A stretch of 64,000 nucleotides of DNA from an uncultured Clostridia bacterium (lineage in GTDB: Bacteria > Bacillota > Clostridia > Christensenellales > UBA1242): assembly GCA_937896905.1 (NCBI GenBank), contig CALBOE010000006.1, positions 1 to 64,000 on the forward strand. Direction: 5' to 3'. The notes under the pieces were generated by a model. The model was not told the DNA's origin. It did no database searches and saw only the letters and a list, made by a program, of their open reading frames with translations. The position numbers and the translations under genes were made by a program. This document shows, piece after piece, positions 7,785 through 15,948 of this stretch (the first letter of the stretch is position 1; the number at the start of each line of letters is the position of its first letter).

Positions 7785-9641
7785 TTATTCTCCTTTTTCT
7801 TTAAGCAGATTTTTATGCTCTGCAATGTGTTTTAATAATTTTTCTTTAATTTGTTTGTTGTTTAGTTTGGTTTTAAGGTCTGCACCTAAAAGATATGCAG
7901 TGTGTTCATCAATGTGAATTTGGTGGTTATCTATTTCTAAAAGTTCCAATTCTGCACCAATTTCTGCATCTATATTTTCTTGTTTTGCTCTTTCTATTTG
8001 CAAACTGTTTAAATCGGTTGTGTTTTCCCACATACCAAAGCCTAAAAGGTCTAAACATTTTTTGCGCATACTTTGGCTGAATGTTCCATTACTGTCGAAT
8101 AATAAACCTTGTTTAATTAGGTCTAAAAGCATTGTTCTACGCTGTGCAAGCGAGTTAGCAACATCGGTTGATGCATCAAACACAACGTCGTCGCTGCAAA
8201 TTTCGTTTTTATCCCAATAATACATTTGCACTTTGCCAGAATTGCCCGCAATTTTTAATAATCTTGGCATTACGGCATATTGCTTATATAATCTTAAAAT
8301 TGCTTTTGCCACGTTTTTAATTGCTAGGCGAGTGCTATCTATTGATGTGGACAAACGTTCGTTATCTTGTTCTGATAAAAGTTGCAAAGCCACACCGCTC
8401 ATATTTGTGTATTTCATTTGAGATTCGCTCATCATATCGCTAACGCCAGAAACTGTTTTAAACTCGCTTAAAAGGCGATTTTCTTCTTCGTTAAAATCTA
8501 TGGTTAATTTTGGGTTTTGCATAATTTCCGGCACTTTGCTTCCTTGCCTGTAAACCAAAACCTTGCCCGGGCTTAACCCTTCAATTTCCAAAGCGTCTGT
8601 ATCCACACTGCCGTCTTCCACTGCCAAAACATTCATAACAGAACGGTTAAAATATTCGTGCTTACGGTTGCGAACTGCATTGTAAGCCCTTTGAAGTGGA
8701 ATTAAGCGGTCTATAACACTAACGCCAAAAAAACTGCCAGGCAAATAGTTGGAAATTTGTTTAACAAACGGGAACGTTCTTGTGGAAAGTTCGCCATTTT
8801 CATATGGAAGTTCGCCATCAAACAAAAGTTTGTTGCTTGCAACAATGGTTAATCTGCCATTTGGGTGTGATTTAGTTGGACGTTCATACCTTTCAATAAC
8901 CACACAATGGTGCCCAAGTTCTGTGTTTGCAACTTTGTTAATATGTGCGTCGTAGCCCAAACCACCAATATTGCCAAGTTTGCTGTCTAAACTAAACACA
9001 CAAACATCTTCTGGTTCAACATCAACATTCCATTGCATTTTAATTTGGTCGATATCCACCGCCCTTGCGTGAATTATACTTTTAACATCTTCCAACCTTT
9101 CACAAGATAAATTATCTGGGAAAATTTCGAAAGGCGAAACAACTTCAATTTCCACATCACCTTCTTTAATGGCGTTGCCAAGTTCGTCGGTTGCAACCAT
9201 TTTGCCACTATTTGTGTTCCAAACAACCTTATAGAACGAAGTGCCACAAATTTCACTCCAAGTTGTTGCCGTTTTTTCAATATCGGTTAAATTTAACCTG
9301 TTGGAAACCGACGATAAAATCTCCTTGCTTAATTTGGCACTTTCCACATCTGCTTCGTTTGTGCTTGCCGGAAGAACTGTAACGCTAGGTGTTTTGCTAG
9401 CAATTTTAGAAATTCTGGTTTCTACAATTGGTGCAATGTGGTTAAAAACTTCTTTTTCTTGCCAAAAATATTGCTTTTCGTCTTCCCTAATTCCGCCGTT
9501 TGACGCAATATAGCTATATTGATTGCCCATCATAAAATTAATATTTAATTGCCACTGCATTTCAAGCGACTTTCTGGCTTCTTTGCGGGCTAAATAATCC
9601 GCCCTAACCATCTCCACAATTTTATTATTCGATTTATTCAT
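7785..9641 (-). CDS. Portal protein, P22-like
   Basis: A 618-residue portal protein. The opening (MVRADYLARKEARKSLEMQW followed by a FMMGNQYSYI segment) and the later LPGSFFGVSVIDRLIPLQRA stretch are typical of P22-type portals that sit at one vertex and form the DNA channel. The start at 9641 follows AAGGGGG and overlaps the zinc-protein gene by 8 bases. Upstream in-frame starts would run far into that gene and are less likely. The C-terminal part is helical and charged, as for the portal crown. The protein lies directly downstream of the terminase genes, the standard order. Confidence 0.85.
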   Translation of the reverse strand: MNKSNNKIVEMVRADYLARKEARKSLEMQWQLNINFMMGNQYSYIASNGGIREDEKQYFWQEKEVFNHIAPIVETRISKIASKTPSVTVLPASTNEADVESAKLSKEILSSVSNRLNLTDIEKTATTWSEICGTSFYKVVWNTNSGKMVATDELGNAIKEGDVEIEVVSPFEIFPDNLSCERLEDVKSIIHARAVDIDQIKMQWNVDVEPEDVCVFSLDSKLGNIGGLGYDAHINKVANTELGHHCVVIERYERPTKSHPNGRLTIVASNKLLFDGELPYENGELSTRTFPFVKQISNYLPGSFFGVSVIDRLIPLQRAYNAVRNRKHEYFNRSVMNVLAVEDGSVDTDALEIEGLSPGKVLVYRQGSKVPEIMQNPKLTIDFNEEENRLLSEFKTVSGVSDMMSESQMKYTNMSGVALQLLSEQDNERLSTSIDSTRLAIKNVAKAILRLYKQYAVMPRLLKIAGNSGKVQMYYWDKNEICSDDVVFDASTDVANSLAQRRTMLLDLIKQGLLFDSNGTFSQSMRKKCLDLLGFGMWENTTDLNSLQIERAKQENIDAEIGAELELLEIDNHQIHIDEHTAYLLGADLKTKLNNKQIKEKLLKHIAEHKNLLKEKGE

Positions 9642-9846
9642 CTTTTCCCCCTTTTTTGTATATTGGTTTAACATTTTTTGGCACAACATATTTCCCAATT
9701 TCGCCGTAAAGCAAATTGATGCAATTTTCGCACAAATACACATTTCCATCAAAAATAAATTTTTTGTTTACAATAACGTAATTGCAACTATTGTTGCACC
9801 CGCTTGCGTCGCATTTAATTTTATGTTTTGCTTTTTCCACTAGCAT
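9634..9846 (-). CDS. Small zinc-ribbon-like protein
   Basis: A 70-residue protein with two cysteine pairs (CDASGCNNSC near residue 12, CENC near residue 41), the pattern of a compact zinc ribbon. GGAGAAAG precedes its ATG. It overlaps the C-terminus of the upstream gene and the start of the portal gene, so it is embedded in the packaging operon. Small zinc proteins are common between terminase and portal genes, but their role is unknown. Confidence 0.7.
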   Translation of the reverse strand: MLVEKAKHKIKCDASGCNNSCNYVIVNKKFIFDGNVYLCENCINLLYGEIGKYVVPKNVKPIYKKGGKDE

Positions 9847-10129
9847 TTTCTTTCTCCTTTAATTGTTTTAATAATCGCTGTTTTTCTTTCTCTAAATCTT
9901 CGTCGCTAAGTTGATTATAATCGGTGGTTTTTTCGGTTAGTTTTTGGTAAATTATTTTAATTAAATCACTGTTAGGCGGAAGATTTTTTTCAATTTTCTT
10001 TTGCTTAACCATAATCATTTTCCCAGTTTCGTCATCTCGAACAAATTCACTGGTTGTTTCTTCAGTTTTCATTCCTGTTATGCACTGCTTTATGGCCTTA
10101 ATTGTGCTAGAATCCATAACTTTATCCAC
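9821..10129 (-). CDS. Terminase-small-subunit-like protein lacking its helix-turn-helix
   Basis: A 102-residue protein resembling the C-terminal half of phage small terminases: a Glu/Thr-rich link (TEETTSEFVRDDETGKM), a basic strand (KQKKIEKNLPPNSDLI), then a short helix where small terminases usually have FWLKNR-type residues, and a charged coiled coil. No DNA-binding helix-turn-helix is present. It follows the large subunit instead of preceding it. The start appears to be GTG, 10 bases after AAAGGAG. An ATG lies at the ideal 6 bases but opens only a three-codon frame. The family call is an inference from weak resemblance. Confidence 0.5.
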   Translation of the reverse strand: MDKVMDSSTIKAIKQCITGMKTEETTSEFVRDDETGKMIMVKQKKIEKNLPPNSDLIKIIYQKLTEKTTDYNQLSDEDLEKEKQRLLKQLKEKENASGKSKT

Positions 10130-10135
10130 CCATAT

Positions 10136-11554
10136 CTATCTCCTTTTTAAGTTCCTAATAAGGCGTTCTTTTTGCTTTTGAATTATGTTTAACTCTTGTT
10201 TTGGCTGGCGATTTTCTGGCCTAGACATAATGTAATATCTAAGTTCGTCCATGCTGTGGTCGTCAACCTTAACCGGGCTTTCTCCCTTGCCCCAGCGGTA
10301 CGATTTAATTTCCCTAATTAAATTCTTGCAAGTGTTAAAAATGAATAGTTTGCTTTCTCCTAGGCTGTTTTTTAAGTAACTTTTAACCCGCTGAATGCCT
10401 GAAAAAACATCTTTATTAACATTCGCATTAACCAAAATGTTATGTTCGTAAAATAGGTCTGCAACACTTTTGCGGGAAGCTAATGTTGTTTGGTTGGCAG
10501 CACTGTCTATAAGCGCCTCAATCATTCCATTGCTTGCCCTGTGCCAACCCAATTCATCACTAATTTTATGGATTTGTTCGCTATGATATTCAATGTCCTT
10601 TTCCTTTTCATAATGTTCGGCAACAATATAAACATTGCCGTCGTAATCCACTGCATACCAGTGGCAAGAAAGTGGATTTTTAAGCCCGGGGTCTATGGAT
10701 AGTTTATCTTGCCAATCGTAAGGAATGTTAAAGGGTTCAATAACATTAATCTGCTCGTCAAACTCTGGGTAAACTCTTCCTCCAGCATCAATGAACTCGC
10801 CATATTTTCGGCTTTTTAATTCTGCTTCGCTCATGCTTGCTTGCATAGATTTTTTTGCTTGCTCGCTAATATATGGGTTATCATCCCACGCCATAAATTC
10901 ACACCAAATTTCATTATCATTAAACTTGTTTAAAAAAATTTCATCATAAACAAATGTCATACCTTTTAGTGGCGTCATAGTTGCAAAAATATCGCCAAAT
11001 CTGTCAAGCACTCGCATTCTGCATTCTTGGTAAATATCGTAAGGCGGTTCTTCGTCAAACCACACATAATCTAAACTTGTTCCTTGAAATTTTTCCCTGC
11101 CTTGGTCGCAACTTTTAAAGCCAATTTTGCTGGTTGTGCCAAATATGTTTTTAACTAAAATGTAATCTATAACCCCATGCTTATAATTATCCTTTCTGCC
11201 AGACAACATAACCACATCTTCAATCCAATCTGGGTTAAGATAGTTTAAAATTTTGCTTTGCGCAACGTCACGCTGAACCTGCGTGGATAAGCTTACCACC
11301 CATCCACTTGTTGCACCTTTAATTTCCCTATATGGGTGGCAGCCACGTGCCATATACACCACTTCAACCGCGCCACATTCTGTTTTTCCACTTCGGTTTC
11401 CACCAAACACCCATCTGTTCTTTTTTAAACATTTATGAAATGCTAGTTGCTTTAGATGTTTTTTCTCGCCACTGTTATAAGTTTTGAGCTTGTTTTTTTT
11501 AATTCGTTCTTGTTGAATTTGCTCTATTTGCAAAATTTTTTCAATCAATTCCAT
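10136..11554 (-). CDS. terL: Terminase large subunit
   Basis: The motor that packages DNA into the procapsid through the portal. Walker A is GGNRSGKT at residues 51-58 and Walker B is DYVWFDEEP at about 162-170. The C-terminal nuclease domain begins near residue 267 with the SIDPGLKNP acidic strand and includes another acidic site (EALIDSAANQ) and a VDDHSMDELRYY segment. The length of 472 residues is normal for the family. The ATG has only a weak GGCG ribosome site. It is the first gene of the minus-strand cassette and is divergent from the gene at 11639. Confidence 0.93.
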   Translation of the reverse strand: MELIEKILQIEQIQQERIKKNKLKTYNSGEKKHLKQLAFHKCLKKNRWVFGGNRSGKTECGAVEVVYMARGCHPYREIKGATSGWVVSLSTQVQRDVAQSKILNYLNPDWIEDVVMLSGRKDNYKHGVIDYILVKNIFGTTSKIGFKSCDQGREKFQGTSLDYVWFDEEPPYDIYQECRMRVLDRFGDIFATMTPLKGMTFVYDEIFLNKFNDNEIWCEFMAWDDNPYISEQAKKSMQASMSEAELKSRKYGEFIDAGGRVYPEFDEQINVIEPFNIPYDWQDKLSIDPGLKNPLSCHWYAVDYDGNVYIVAEHYEKEKDIEYHSEQIHKISDELGWHRASNGMIEALIDSAANQTTLASRKSVADLFYEHNILVNANVNKDVFSGIQRVKSYLKNSLGESKLFIFNTCKNLIREIKSYRWGKGESPVKVDDHSMDELRYYIMSRPENRQPKQELNIIQKQKERLIRNLKRR

Positions 11555-11626
11555 TTCGCCGTTACTTTACACTAAAACTCGGCACTAATATCCCAAACTT
11601 GCCAATTTATTTCAAATTTTTTGTGC

Positions 11627-11632
11627 TAAAAT
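11627..11632 (+). promoter_or_regulatory. Extended -10 element abutting a start codon
   Basis: TGCTAAAAT gives an extended -10 (TG, one base, TAAAAT). The hexamer ends six bases before the ATG at 11639, and no ribosome site lies between. A leaderless mRNA is therefore likely. No good -35 is visible. Confidence 0.5.
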
Positions 11633-11638
11633 TTTGAT

Positions 11639-12400
11639 ATGTGCCTTTTAATTATTTTAATTTTGTTGTTTCAAAATTCAATTGGTTGCGTGTATGCCAG
11701 CAATATAAACAGTTGCTATGCTCGAATTATGCAAGATGATGTGCTTTTATATAAAAACGCAGTTGATATAGACGATTATAGCAACGTATATTTCACTCTT
11801 CCACGCACCTATTTTGTTGAACTTATTGCAAGTGAAAACAGCAAGTTTTATAAGGTTAATTATTTAAACTTTAATGGATATGTAAAAAAAGAGTGCGTGC
11901 AACCCATTGTTGGCACACCCTTAACCCCCTATTTAACCAATGTAAATTTTAGAGTTTTCAGCGAGCAAAGCAGAGATATGCGTCTTGCCCCGAACACCGA
12001 AAATGGCAGTAATGGTCAAGTTGTGTATTTACCACTTTTAACAAAAAACTTAACCTACTACGGCAGCATTATTGGCGAGGCAATTATTGAAAACCGAACC
12101 AATATTTGGTACTACTGCAAATACTCCGCCGATAAGGACTATTACGGCTATGTGTATAGCGATTTTTGCGATGAAATGTCGCCAACCCCTTTAAACACAG
12201 AAGCTGTAACCTACGCCACCAACCCAAACTTTGGTGAAATTGAAGAACCCACAAACGCTTTACCCATGGAAAATAAAACTACGTCAGTTGTAATTGCTGT
12301 GCTGTGTGTCCCTGCCGTTTTGTTTGCGTTTTTAATGCTTAAAAACAGTAAAATTATGAAGAAACAAAACACCGAAAACAGTGAAGTTAAATACTATTAA
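11639..12400 (+). CDS. Secreted, membrane-anchored SH3-like protein
   Basis: A 253-residue protein with an N-terminal signal peptide (hydrophobic core up to residue 20, likely cleaved after VYA), an extracellular part and a C-terminal membrane helix (about residues 221-239) followed by a basic cytoplasmic tail. Two modules look like SH3-type domains: one around NSKFYKVNYLNFNGYVKKEC, another around IWYYCKYSADKDYYGYVYSD. Such domains bind cell-wall peptides or sugars. It lies between the terminase gene and the sigma-like regulator on the opposite strand, and its end overlaps the latter by 14 bases. It has no phage motif and is probably a host gene. Confidence 0.65.
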   Translation: MCLLIILILLFQNSIGCVYASNINSCYARIMQDDVLLYKNAVDIDDYSNVYFTLPRTYFVELIASENSKFYKVNYLNFNGYVKKECVQPIVGTPLTPYLTNVNFRVFSEQSRDMRLAPNTENGSNGQVVYLPLLTKNLTYYGSIIGEAIIENRTNIWYYCKYSADKDYYGYVYSDFCDEMSPTPLNTEAVTYATNPNFGEIEEPTNALPMENKTTSVVIAVLCVPAVLFAFLMLKNSKIMKKQNTENSEVKYY

Positions 12401-12878
12401 CCATTGCCGGCCTAAACGCTATGCGCCTATCTTTCACATCTTCCCTAATTTTTGCAATCCATTCATGCGACCTTAAAATTTTTTCCAATTTATTAACATA
12501 TCTAGATGCATTAAGAGCTTGCGAAAAATTTTCAAACGCACGTTCAATTCTTCTAAATGCAGTGCGTTCTTTAAGATCTAAAACCCCACATAATTCTGCC
12601 ATTGAAATATTATAGTGCATTTTAATAAAAAGCACCTTTCTATCTTGCTCACTTAGGCGAGAAAGTGCCTCGTCCGCAATCACTTTTAAATTAATTAGCT
12701 CATTCTTTTTTTCAATTAAATCTATAATATTATTACATACATCAATAGCCCCATATTCTGCCGAACAAGGACCAAAATAATAGGCGTGATTTTTAATGAA
12801 TTTGTCGATAACTTCACACCTTTTTTCCAACAATCTGTAAATTTTTACAATTGCTTCTCCATCAAAAACGTTAATCAT
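12387..12878 (-). CDS. Sigma-70-region-4-like regulator
   Basis: A 164-residue protein whose C-terminal part (about residues 85-140) matches sigma factor region 4: the LSEQDRKVLFIKMHYNISM helix pair followed by LDLKERTAFRRIERAFENF, a helix-turn-helix that reads -35-type DNA. Region 2 is absent, so it is not a complete sigma factor. Similar proteins (ArpU, RinA, DUF1492) act as late regulators in Gram-positive phages. The ATG at 12878 has AAGGTG. Its promoter has consensus -35 and -10 elements and two Spo0A-box sequences. It may switch on the downstream terminase cassette or be an independent host regulator. Confidence 0.65.
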   Translation of the reverse strand: MINVFDGEAIVKIYRLLEKRCEVIDKFIKNHAYYFGPCSAEYGAIDVCNNIIDLIEKKNELINLKVIADEALSRLSEQDRKVLFIKMHYNISMAELCGVLDLKERTAFRRIERAFENFSQALNASRYVNKLEKILRSHEWIAKIREDVKDRRIAFRPAMVNSI

Positions 12879-12902
12879 ACCCCACCTTTTAAAATTGAAA
12901 AA

Positions 12903-12987
12903 ATTATATATTATGATTTGTCGAAAAGTCAAGTGTATATGACAGTTTTTTACAAAAACTTATGTGAAATGGGGGATATTTTCGACA
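12903..12987 (-). promoter_or_regulatory. Promoter with Spo0A-box sequences
   Basis: On the minus strand TTGACT (plus 12927-12932) and TATAAT (plus 12903-12908) are 18 bases apart. An exact Spo0A box, TGTCGAA on the plus strand at 12919-12925, lies within the spacer. A second box, TTCGACA at 12981-12987, lies about 50 bases upstream of the -35. Spo0A could repress or activate; a box inside the spacer more often suggests repression. Confidence 0.55.
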
Positions 12988-13096
12988 AAATTCGCCAATT
13001 TTATCGAACATTTGTTTTATTTTGAATAAAATAATATTTAATGTGATTTACAAATACAAATTAAAAAAACCTCCTGAAAAAGAGATTTTTTTCGCT

Positions 13097-13729
13097 CTAT
13101 AATGCATTTTCTGTGGTTTTTGTTGTAACTTCGCTAACCGAAACTTCATACGCAATTCTGGTTTGCGGATCTTCGCCGTCCACGCGTTTAATATATTCTC
13201 TGCTTTGAATTCTGCCAACTATTTGAACGGCAGTTCCAACCGCCATTGCTCCTGCAAATTTGGCATCTCTGCCCCAGCTTATGCAAGGAATATAATCCGA
13301 TTTGTTATAGCTTCTGTTAACCGCTAAAAGTATATCGCAAATTTCTCTGTTAAAAGGCGTAACACGGTAAATTGGCGACTTGCAAATGTATCCATTAAGC
13401 TCAACAATGTTAGAATTTTGCCCACTGTTCCATTCACATATTTCCCTGCAAAACACCGAAAGTTGAAGCTTGCTTCTGCCGTCTTCTAATTTGTTGTGGC
13501 TCCTAAATTGGCCACGCAACGCAAGTGGCTTGCCCACTTCTATTGTTGTGGTTAACATTAGCTTTTCTGGCATGGTTATTGGCAGAATGTCATCTTTTCC
13601 ACTTAACCTTGCCACCCGCAAATTAAAGGTGTAAAATTGCTCGTCTAAAAGCGTGTGGCTTAATGTTGGCAAACAATCCACCACCCCTTGCAAATACACC
13701 TTATTATTGTTTAACATTTCGTAATTCAT
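13097..13729 (-). CDS. SSB-like protein with two OB folds
   Basis: A 210-residue protein of the single-strand-binding type found in Clostridia alongside the main SSB. Two OB-type halves are visible: VYLQGVVDCLPTLSHTLLDE opening the first and VELNGYICKSPIYRVTPFNR opening the second. Each has the family's pattern of a strand, a loop and a turn (ALRGQFRSH; VQIVGRIQSREY). It would bind single-stranded DNA in replication or repair. AGGAG lies before its ATG, and the pdaB-like gene ends only 11 bases upstream, so the two are probably cotranscribed. The acidic tail usual for SSB is absent. Confidence 0.75.
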   Translation of the reverse strand: MNYEMLNNNKVYLQGVVDCLPTLSHTLLDEQFYTFNLRVARLSGKDDILPITMPEKLMLTTTIEVGKPLALRGQFRSHNKLEDGRSKLQLSVFCREICEWNSGQNSNIVELNGYICKSPIYRVTPFNREICDILLAVNRSYNKSDYIPCISWGRDAKFAGAMAVGTAVQIVGRIQSREYIKRVDGEDPQTRIAYEVSVSEVTTKTTENAL

Positions 13730-13740
13730 TTGTTTCTCCT

Positions 13741-14505
13741 TTATTTTTTAATTTGTATTCCCTGTGAATCTATTGTGAAATTATTATAATAAATAAGTTC
13801 TCCCACCGGAACAACCTTAGTTCCTCTGTCTGTAAAGAAATGTAACATCATTTTTGTTCCATCTATAATGTTATCTGAATTATTATGGCACAAAATTATG
13901 CTGCCGTTTTTGCTTTTGCTTGTTACTCTTCCAGCTAGTTCACTGGCGGAAATACCTTTCCAATCTAAACTATCCACACTCCATTGAATGCAACTTAGCC
14001 CCAATTCTTCACAAACATCTATTAATGTGTTGTTATAATACCCGTAAGGAGGGCGAAATAATTTTGGTGTGTAGTTTGTTAAATCTTCTATTAATTTTAT
14101 GTTGGTTGAAAGTTCTTGTTTAATTTGGTTTCTAGTTAATTTTGTCATGTCTGGGTGAGTGTTAGAATGCAACCCCACTTCAAAACCCCTGTTGTAAATT
14201 TCTTTAACCTTTTCGGGGTATTTTTCAATCCAAAATCCCACTAAAAAAAATGTGGCTTTAACATTGTAACTATCACAAATATTCATAATCTCGCTGGTTT
14301 TGTCTGCTCCCCAAGCCGCATCAAATGAAATGGCAACCTTGTTTTCAGCCGTTGCAACCGCATATATTGGTAGTTTTCTTTTGCCAACGTGCGCATTAAC
14401 CGCACCAACCGGCACACCAACGTAGTTCAACCCAAAGGCAAGCAAGCAAACTAAAACAAATGAAGTTAAAATTAAAGCCGTTTTCTTTAAAACAACAACT
14501 TTCAT
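13741..14505 (-). CDS. pdaB: Polysaccharide deacetylase of the PdaB type
   Basis: A 254-residue deacetylase of the PdaB/YbaN family required for maintaining spores. An N-terminal membrane anchor (residues 9-25) is followed by the NodB domain: FDAAWG at about 61-66 (Asp at 62 in the family's catalytic motif), HSNTHPD at 113-119 with the metal-binding HxxxH, then FRPPYG and a late HNN. The DAAWG variant is characteristic of PdaB rather than cortex-lytic PdaA. It removes acetyl groups from peptidoglycan-like polysaccharide in the spore envelope. A Spo0A-box sequence lies about 105 bases upstream of the start. Neighbours include sigG and spoIIGA, consistent with a sporulation role. Confidence 0.9.
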   Translation of the reverse strand: MKVVVLKKTALILTSFVLVCLLAFGLNYVGVPVGAVNAHVGKRKLPIYAVATAENKVAISFDAAWGADKTSEIMNICDSYNVKATFFLVGFWIEKYPEKVKEIYNRGFEVGLHSNTHPDMTKLTRNQIKQELSTNIKLIEDLTNYTPKLFRPPYGYYNNTLIDVCEELGLSCIQWSVDSLDWKGISASELAGRVTSKSKNGSIILCHNNSDNIIDGTKMMLHFFTDRGTKVVPVGELIYYNNFTIDSQGIQIKK

Positions 14506-14610
14506 AGATATCTACCCTTTTATGTTATCATATTAAATGAAAATAATATCTAATTAATGCCTAAAAATAATTGAACATTAGGTGAAAATTTGCCACAATT
14601 TTAAATTAAA

Positions 14611-14617
14611 TGTCGAA
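14611..14617 (+). promoter_or_regulatory. Spo0A-box sequence upstream of pdaB
   Basis: TGTCGAA matches the Spo0A core exactly. It lies 106 bases upstream of the pdaB start in a short intergenic space. A chance hit is possible, but it adds to the cluster of boxes around these sporulation genes. Confidence 0.4.
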
Positions 14618-14645
14618 TTAAAAAAACCGCCATAAATTAGCGGTT
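14618..14645 (-). terminator. Terminator of the 14652-14978 gene
   Basis: On the minus strand AACCGC and GCGGTT pair around a 9-base loop and are followed by seven T. It lies directly after the stop codon. Confidence 0.8.
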
Positions 14646-14651
14646 ACTTTT

Positions 14652-14978
14652 TTATAATTTTTTTATTTGTGCGCCACAAGATGCACACTTTGCCTTTCCC
14701 TTTTCTATAAACGAGCCACAATATTCACAAAACTGTTTATCTTCTTTGTTTAATGTTTTGGGCATTTCAATATTTAATGCCTTTTTAAAAACATCACGAA
14801 CCTTGGTAGAAATTGTGATCGAGCTTTTTATTGACTTTACTATAACAACAACCAAAACCACCACAAAAATAATTGCAAACACAGCAATAAAAACTTGTGC
14901 AAATATGGCATGTTCCATACTAGATGTCATTTGGTTATAACCGCCCAATGCGTTTAAAATTGTTAATAGATTAAACAT
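14652..14978 (-). CDS. Small membrane protein with C-terminal zinc ribbon
   Basis: A 108-residue protein with one membrane helix (about residues 27-49, mostly Ile, Val and Phe), a basic linker and a C-terminal zinc ribbon with CEYC and CASC pairs about 12 residues apart. The start at 14978 has AGGAG; an upstream ATG at 14996 lacks one. Proteins of this shape are common in Clostridia, but their function is unknown. The position next to sigG and pdaB may indicate a sporulation link, but this is only context. Confidence 0.65.
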   Translation of the reverse strand: MFNLLTILNALGGYNQMTSSMEHAIFAQVFIAVFAIIFVVVLVVVIVKSIKSSITISTKVRDVFKKALNIEMPKTLNKEDKQFCEYCGSFIEKGKAKCASCGAQIKKL

Positions 14979-15028
14979 TATTTCTCCTATTAACAATATA
15001 CAATAATTGTGTTAATTTGTCAAAAGAA

Positions 15029-15799
15029 TTATAAACTTCTTTTAATGTGCTCTAACGCATTTTTTTCCAATCTGCTAACCTGAGCCTGCGAAATGCCAAC
15101 ACTAGAACTAACTTCCATTTGCGTTTTGCCAACAAAATATCGCAAGTTCAATATTTCTCGTTCTCTGTCGTCTAACTGCTTAATTGCATCTAATAAATCT
15201 GTGTGATCTATCCATCTTTCAATAGAATGTTCTGTGTCGGCAATATGGTCGCTTAACCGCATTTCTTCGTCACCTTCACTCATAAGGTGATCGTCTAACG
15301 AAAGAGGTGTGCTCATAGCATCTATTGCGTCATACACTTCCCTAATTGTTAAGTTTAAATCGGTGGCAACATCTTCCAACCCAATCTCCACAGAACTTTC
15401 TTCTTGCAAACGTTCTCTGCTTTTCATAACAAGGTAGGCAGTATCCCTTAAACTTCTGCTAACTCTCATAGTGGAACTGTCACGCAAAAAACGCTTAATT
15501 TCACCCAAAATCATTGGCACTGCATAAGTTGAAAACTGCACGTTTAGCGTTAAATCGAAATTATCAATTGCCTTCATAAGCCCAACACAACCCACTTGAA
15601 AAATATCGTCCATATTTTCCTTGCTGTTCATAAACCTTTGCGCAACACTCAAAACCAAGCGCATATTGCAATATATATAATAGTTTTTCGCTTCTTCATC
15701 TCCCATTTTTATGCGATTTAAAAGGTCTGCACTTTCAGCGTGCGAAATTTTTGGCAGTGTGCTTGTATCCACCCCACAAATATAAACTCTTTTTGCCAT
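15029..15799 (-). CDS. sigG: Forespore sigma factor SigG
   Basis: RNA polymerase sigma factor of the late forespore. The N-terminus carries ICGVDTSTLP, the SigG signature. Region 2 (DDIFQVGCVGLMKAIDNFDL, then QFSTYAVPMILGEIKRFLRD) and region 4 (LNLRYFVGKTQMEVSSSVGI, then SQAQVSRLEKNAL) are intact. The length of 256 residues matches the family. A GGAG site lies seven bases before the ATG. In Bacillus sigG follows sigE collinearly; here it is divergent from spoIIGA-sigE across a 149-bp space with a Spo0A-box sequence. Its regulon would include spore protection and germination genes. Confidence 0.95.
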   Translation of the reverse strand: MAKRVYICGVDTSTLPKISHAESADLLNRIKMGDEEAKNYYIYCNMRLVLSVAQRFMNSKENMDDIFQVGCVGLMKAIDNFDLTLNVQFSTYAVPMILGEIKRFLRDSSTMRVSRSLRDTAYLVMKSRERLQEESSVEIGLEDVATDLNLTIREVYDAIDAMSTPLSLDDHLMSEGDEEMRLSDHIADTEHSIERWIDHTDLLDAIKQLDDREREILNLRYFVGKTQMEVSSSVGISQAQVSRLEKNALEHIKRSL

Positions 15800-15877
15800 A
15801 CATTTTCTCCAATAATATTGTGCCTTTGTTGAAACGTTTTATCCGCAAAAAAACTAAAATATTAAAATTTGTTTTAA

Positions 15878-15942
15878 TTCGACAAATTAATAAAAACAAA
15901 CAAATAAAACGTATAAACAAAAGTTGAACCAATTTGTATAAT
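15878..15942 (+). promoter_or_regulatory. spoIIGA promoter with Spo0A box
   Basis: TATAAT at 15937-15942 stands six bases before the spoIIGA ATG. No good -35 lies 16-18 bases upstream. An exact Spo0A box, TTCGACA, lies at 15878-15884, about 65 bases before the expected start. This resembles Spo0A-activated spoIIG promoters, which also lack a normally spaced -35. Confidence 0.6.
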
Positions 15943-15948
15943 TTTTAT

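Larger units (their letters stand above)
2874..11554 (-). mobile_element. Compact podovirus-like head cassette (prophage remnant or domesticated particle)
   Basis: Ten tightly packed minus-strand genes run from the large terminase to a holin: terminase, small packaging-like protein, zinc protein, portal, scaffold, coat, two small connector-type proteins, a tail-hub-like protein and a holin. All frames are open with good ribosome sites and short overlaps, so the cassette is not decayed. I find no integrase, repressor, replication gene, endolysin, needle or tailspike inside it. The tRNA 3' duplicate sits just past the holin end, but the matching far copy is not present beyond the terminase end. 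Confidence 0.75.
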
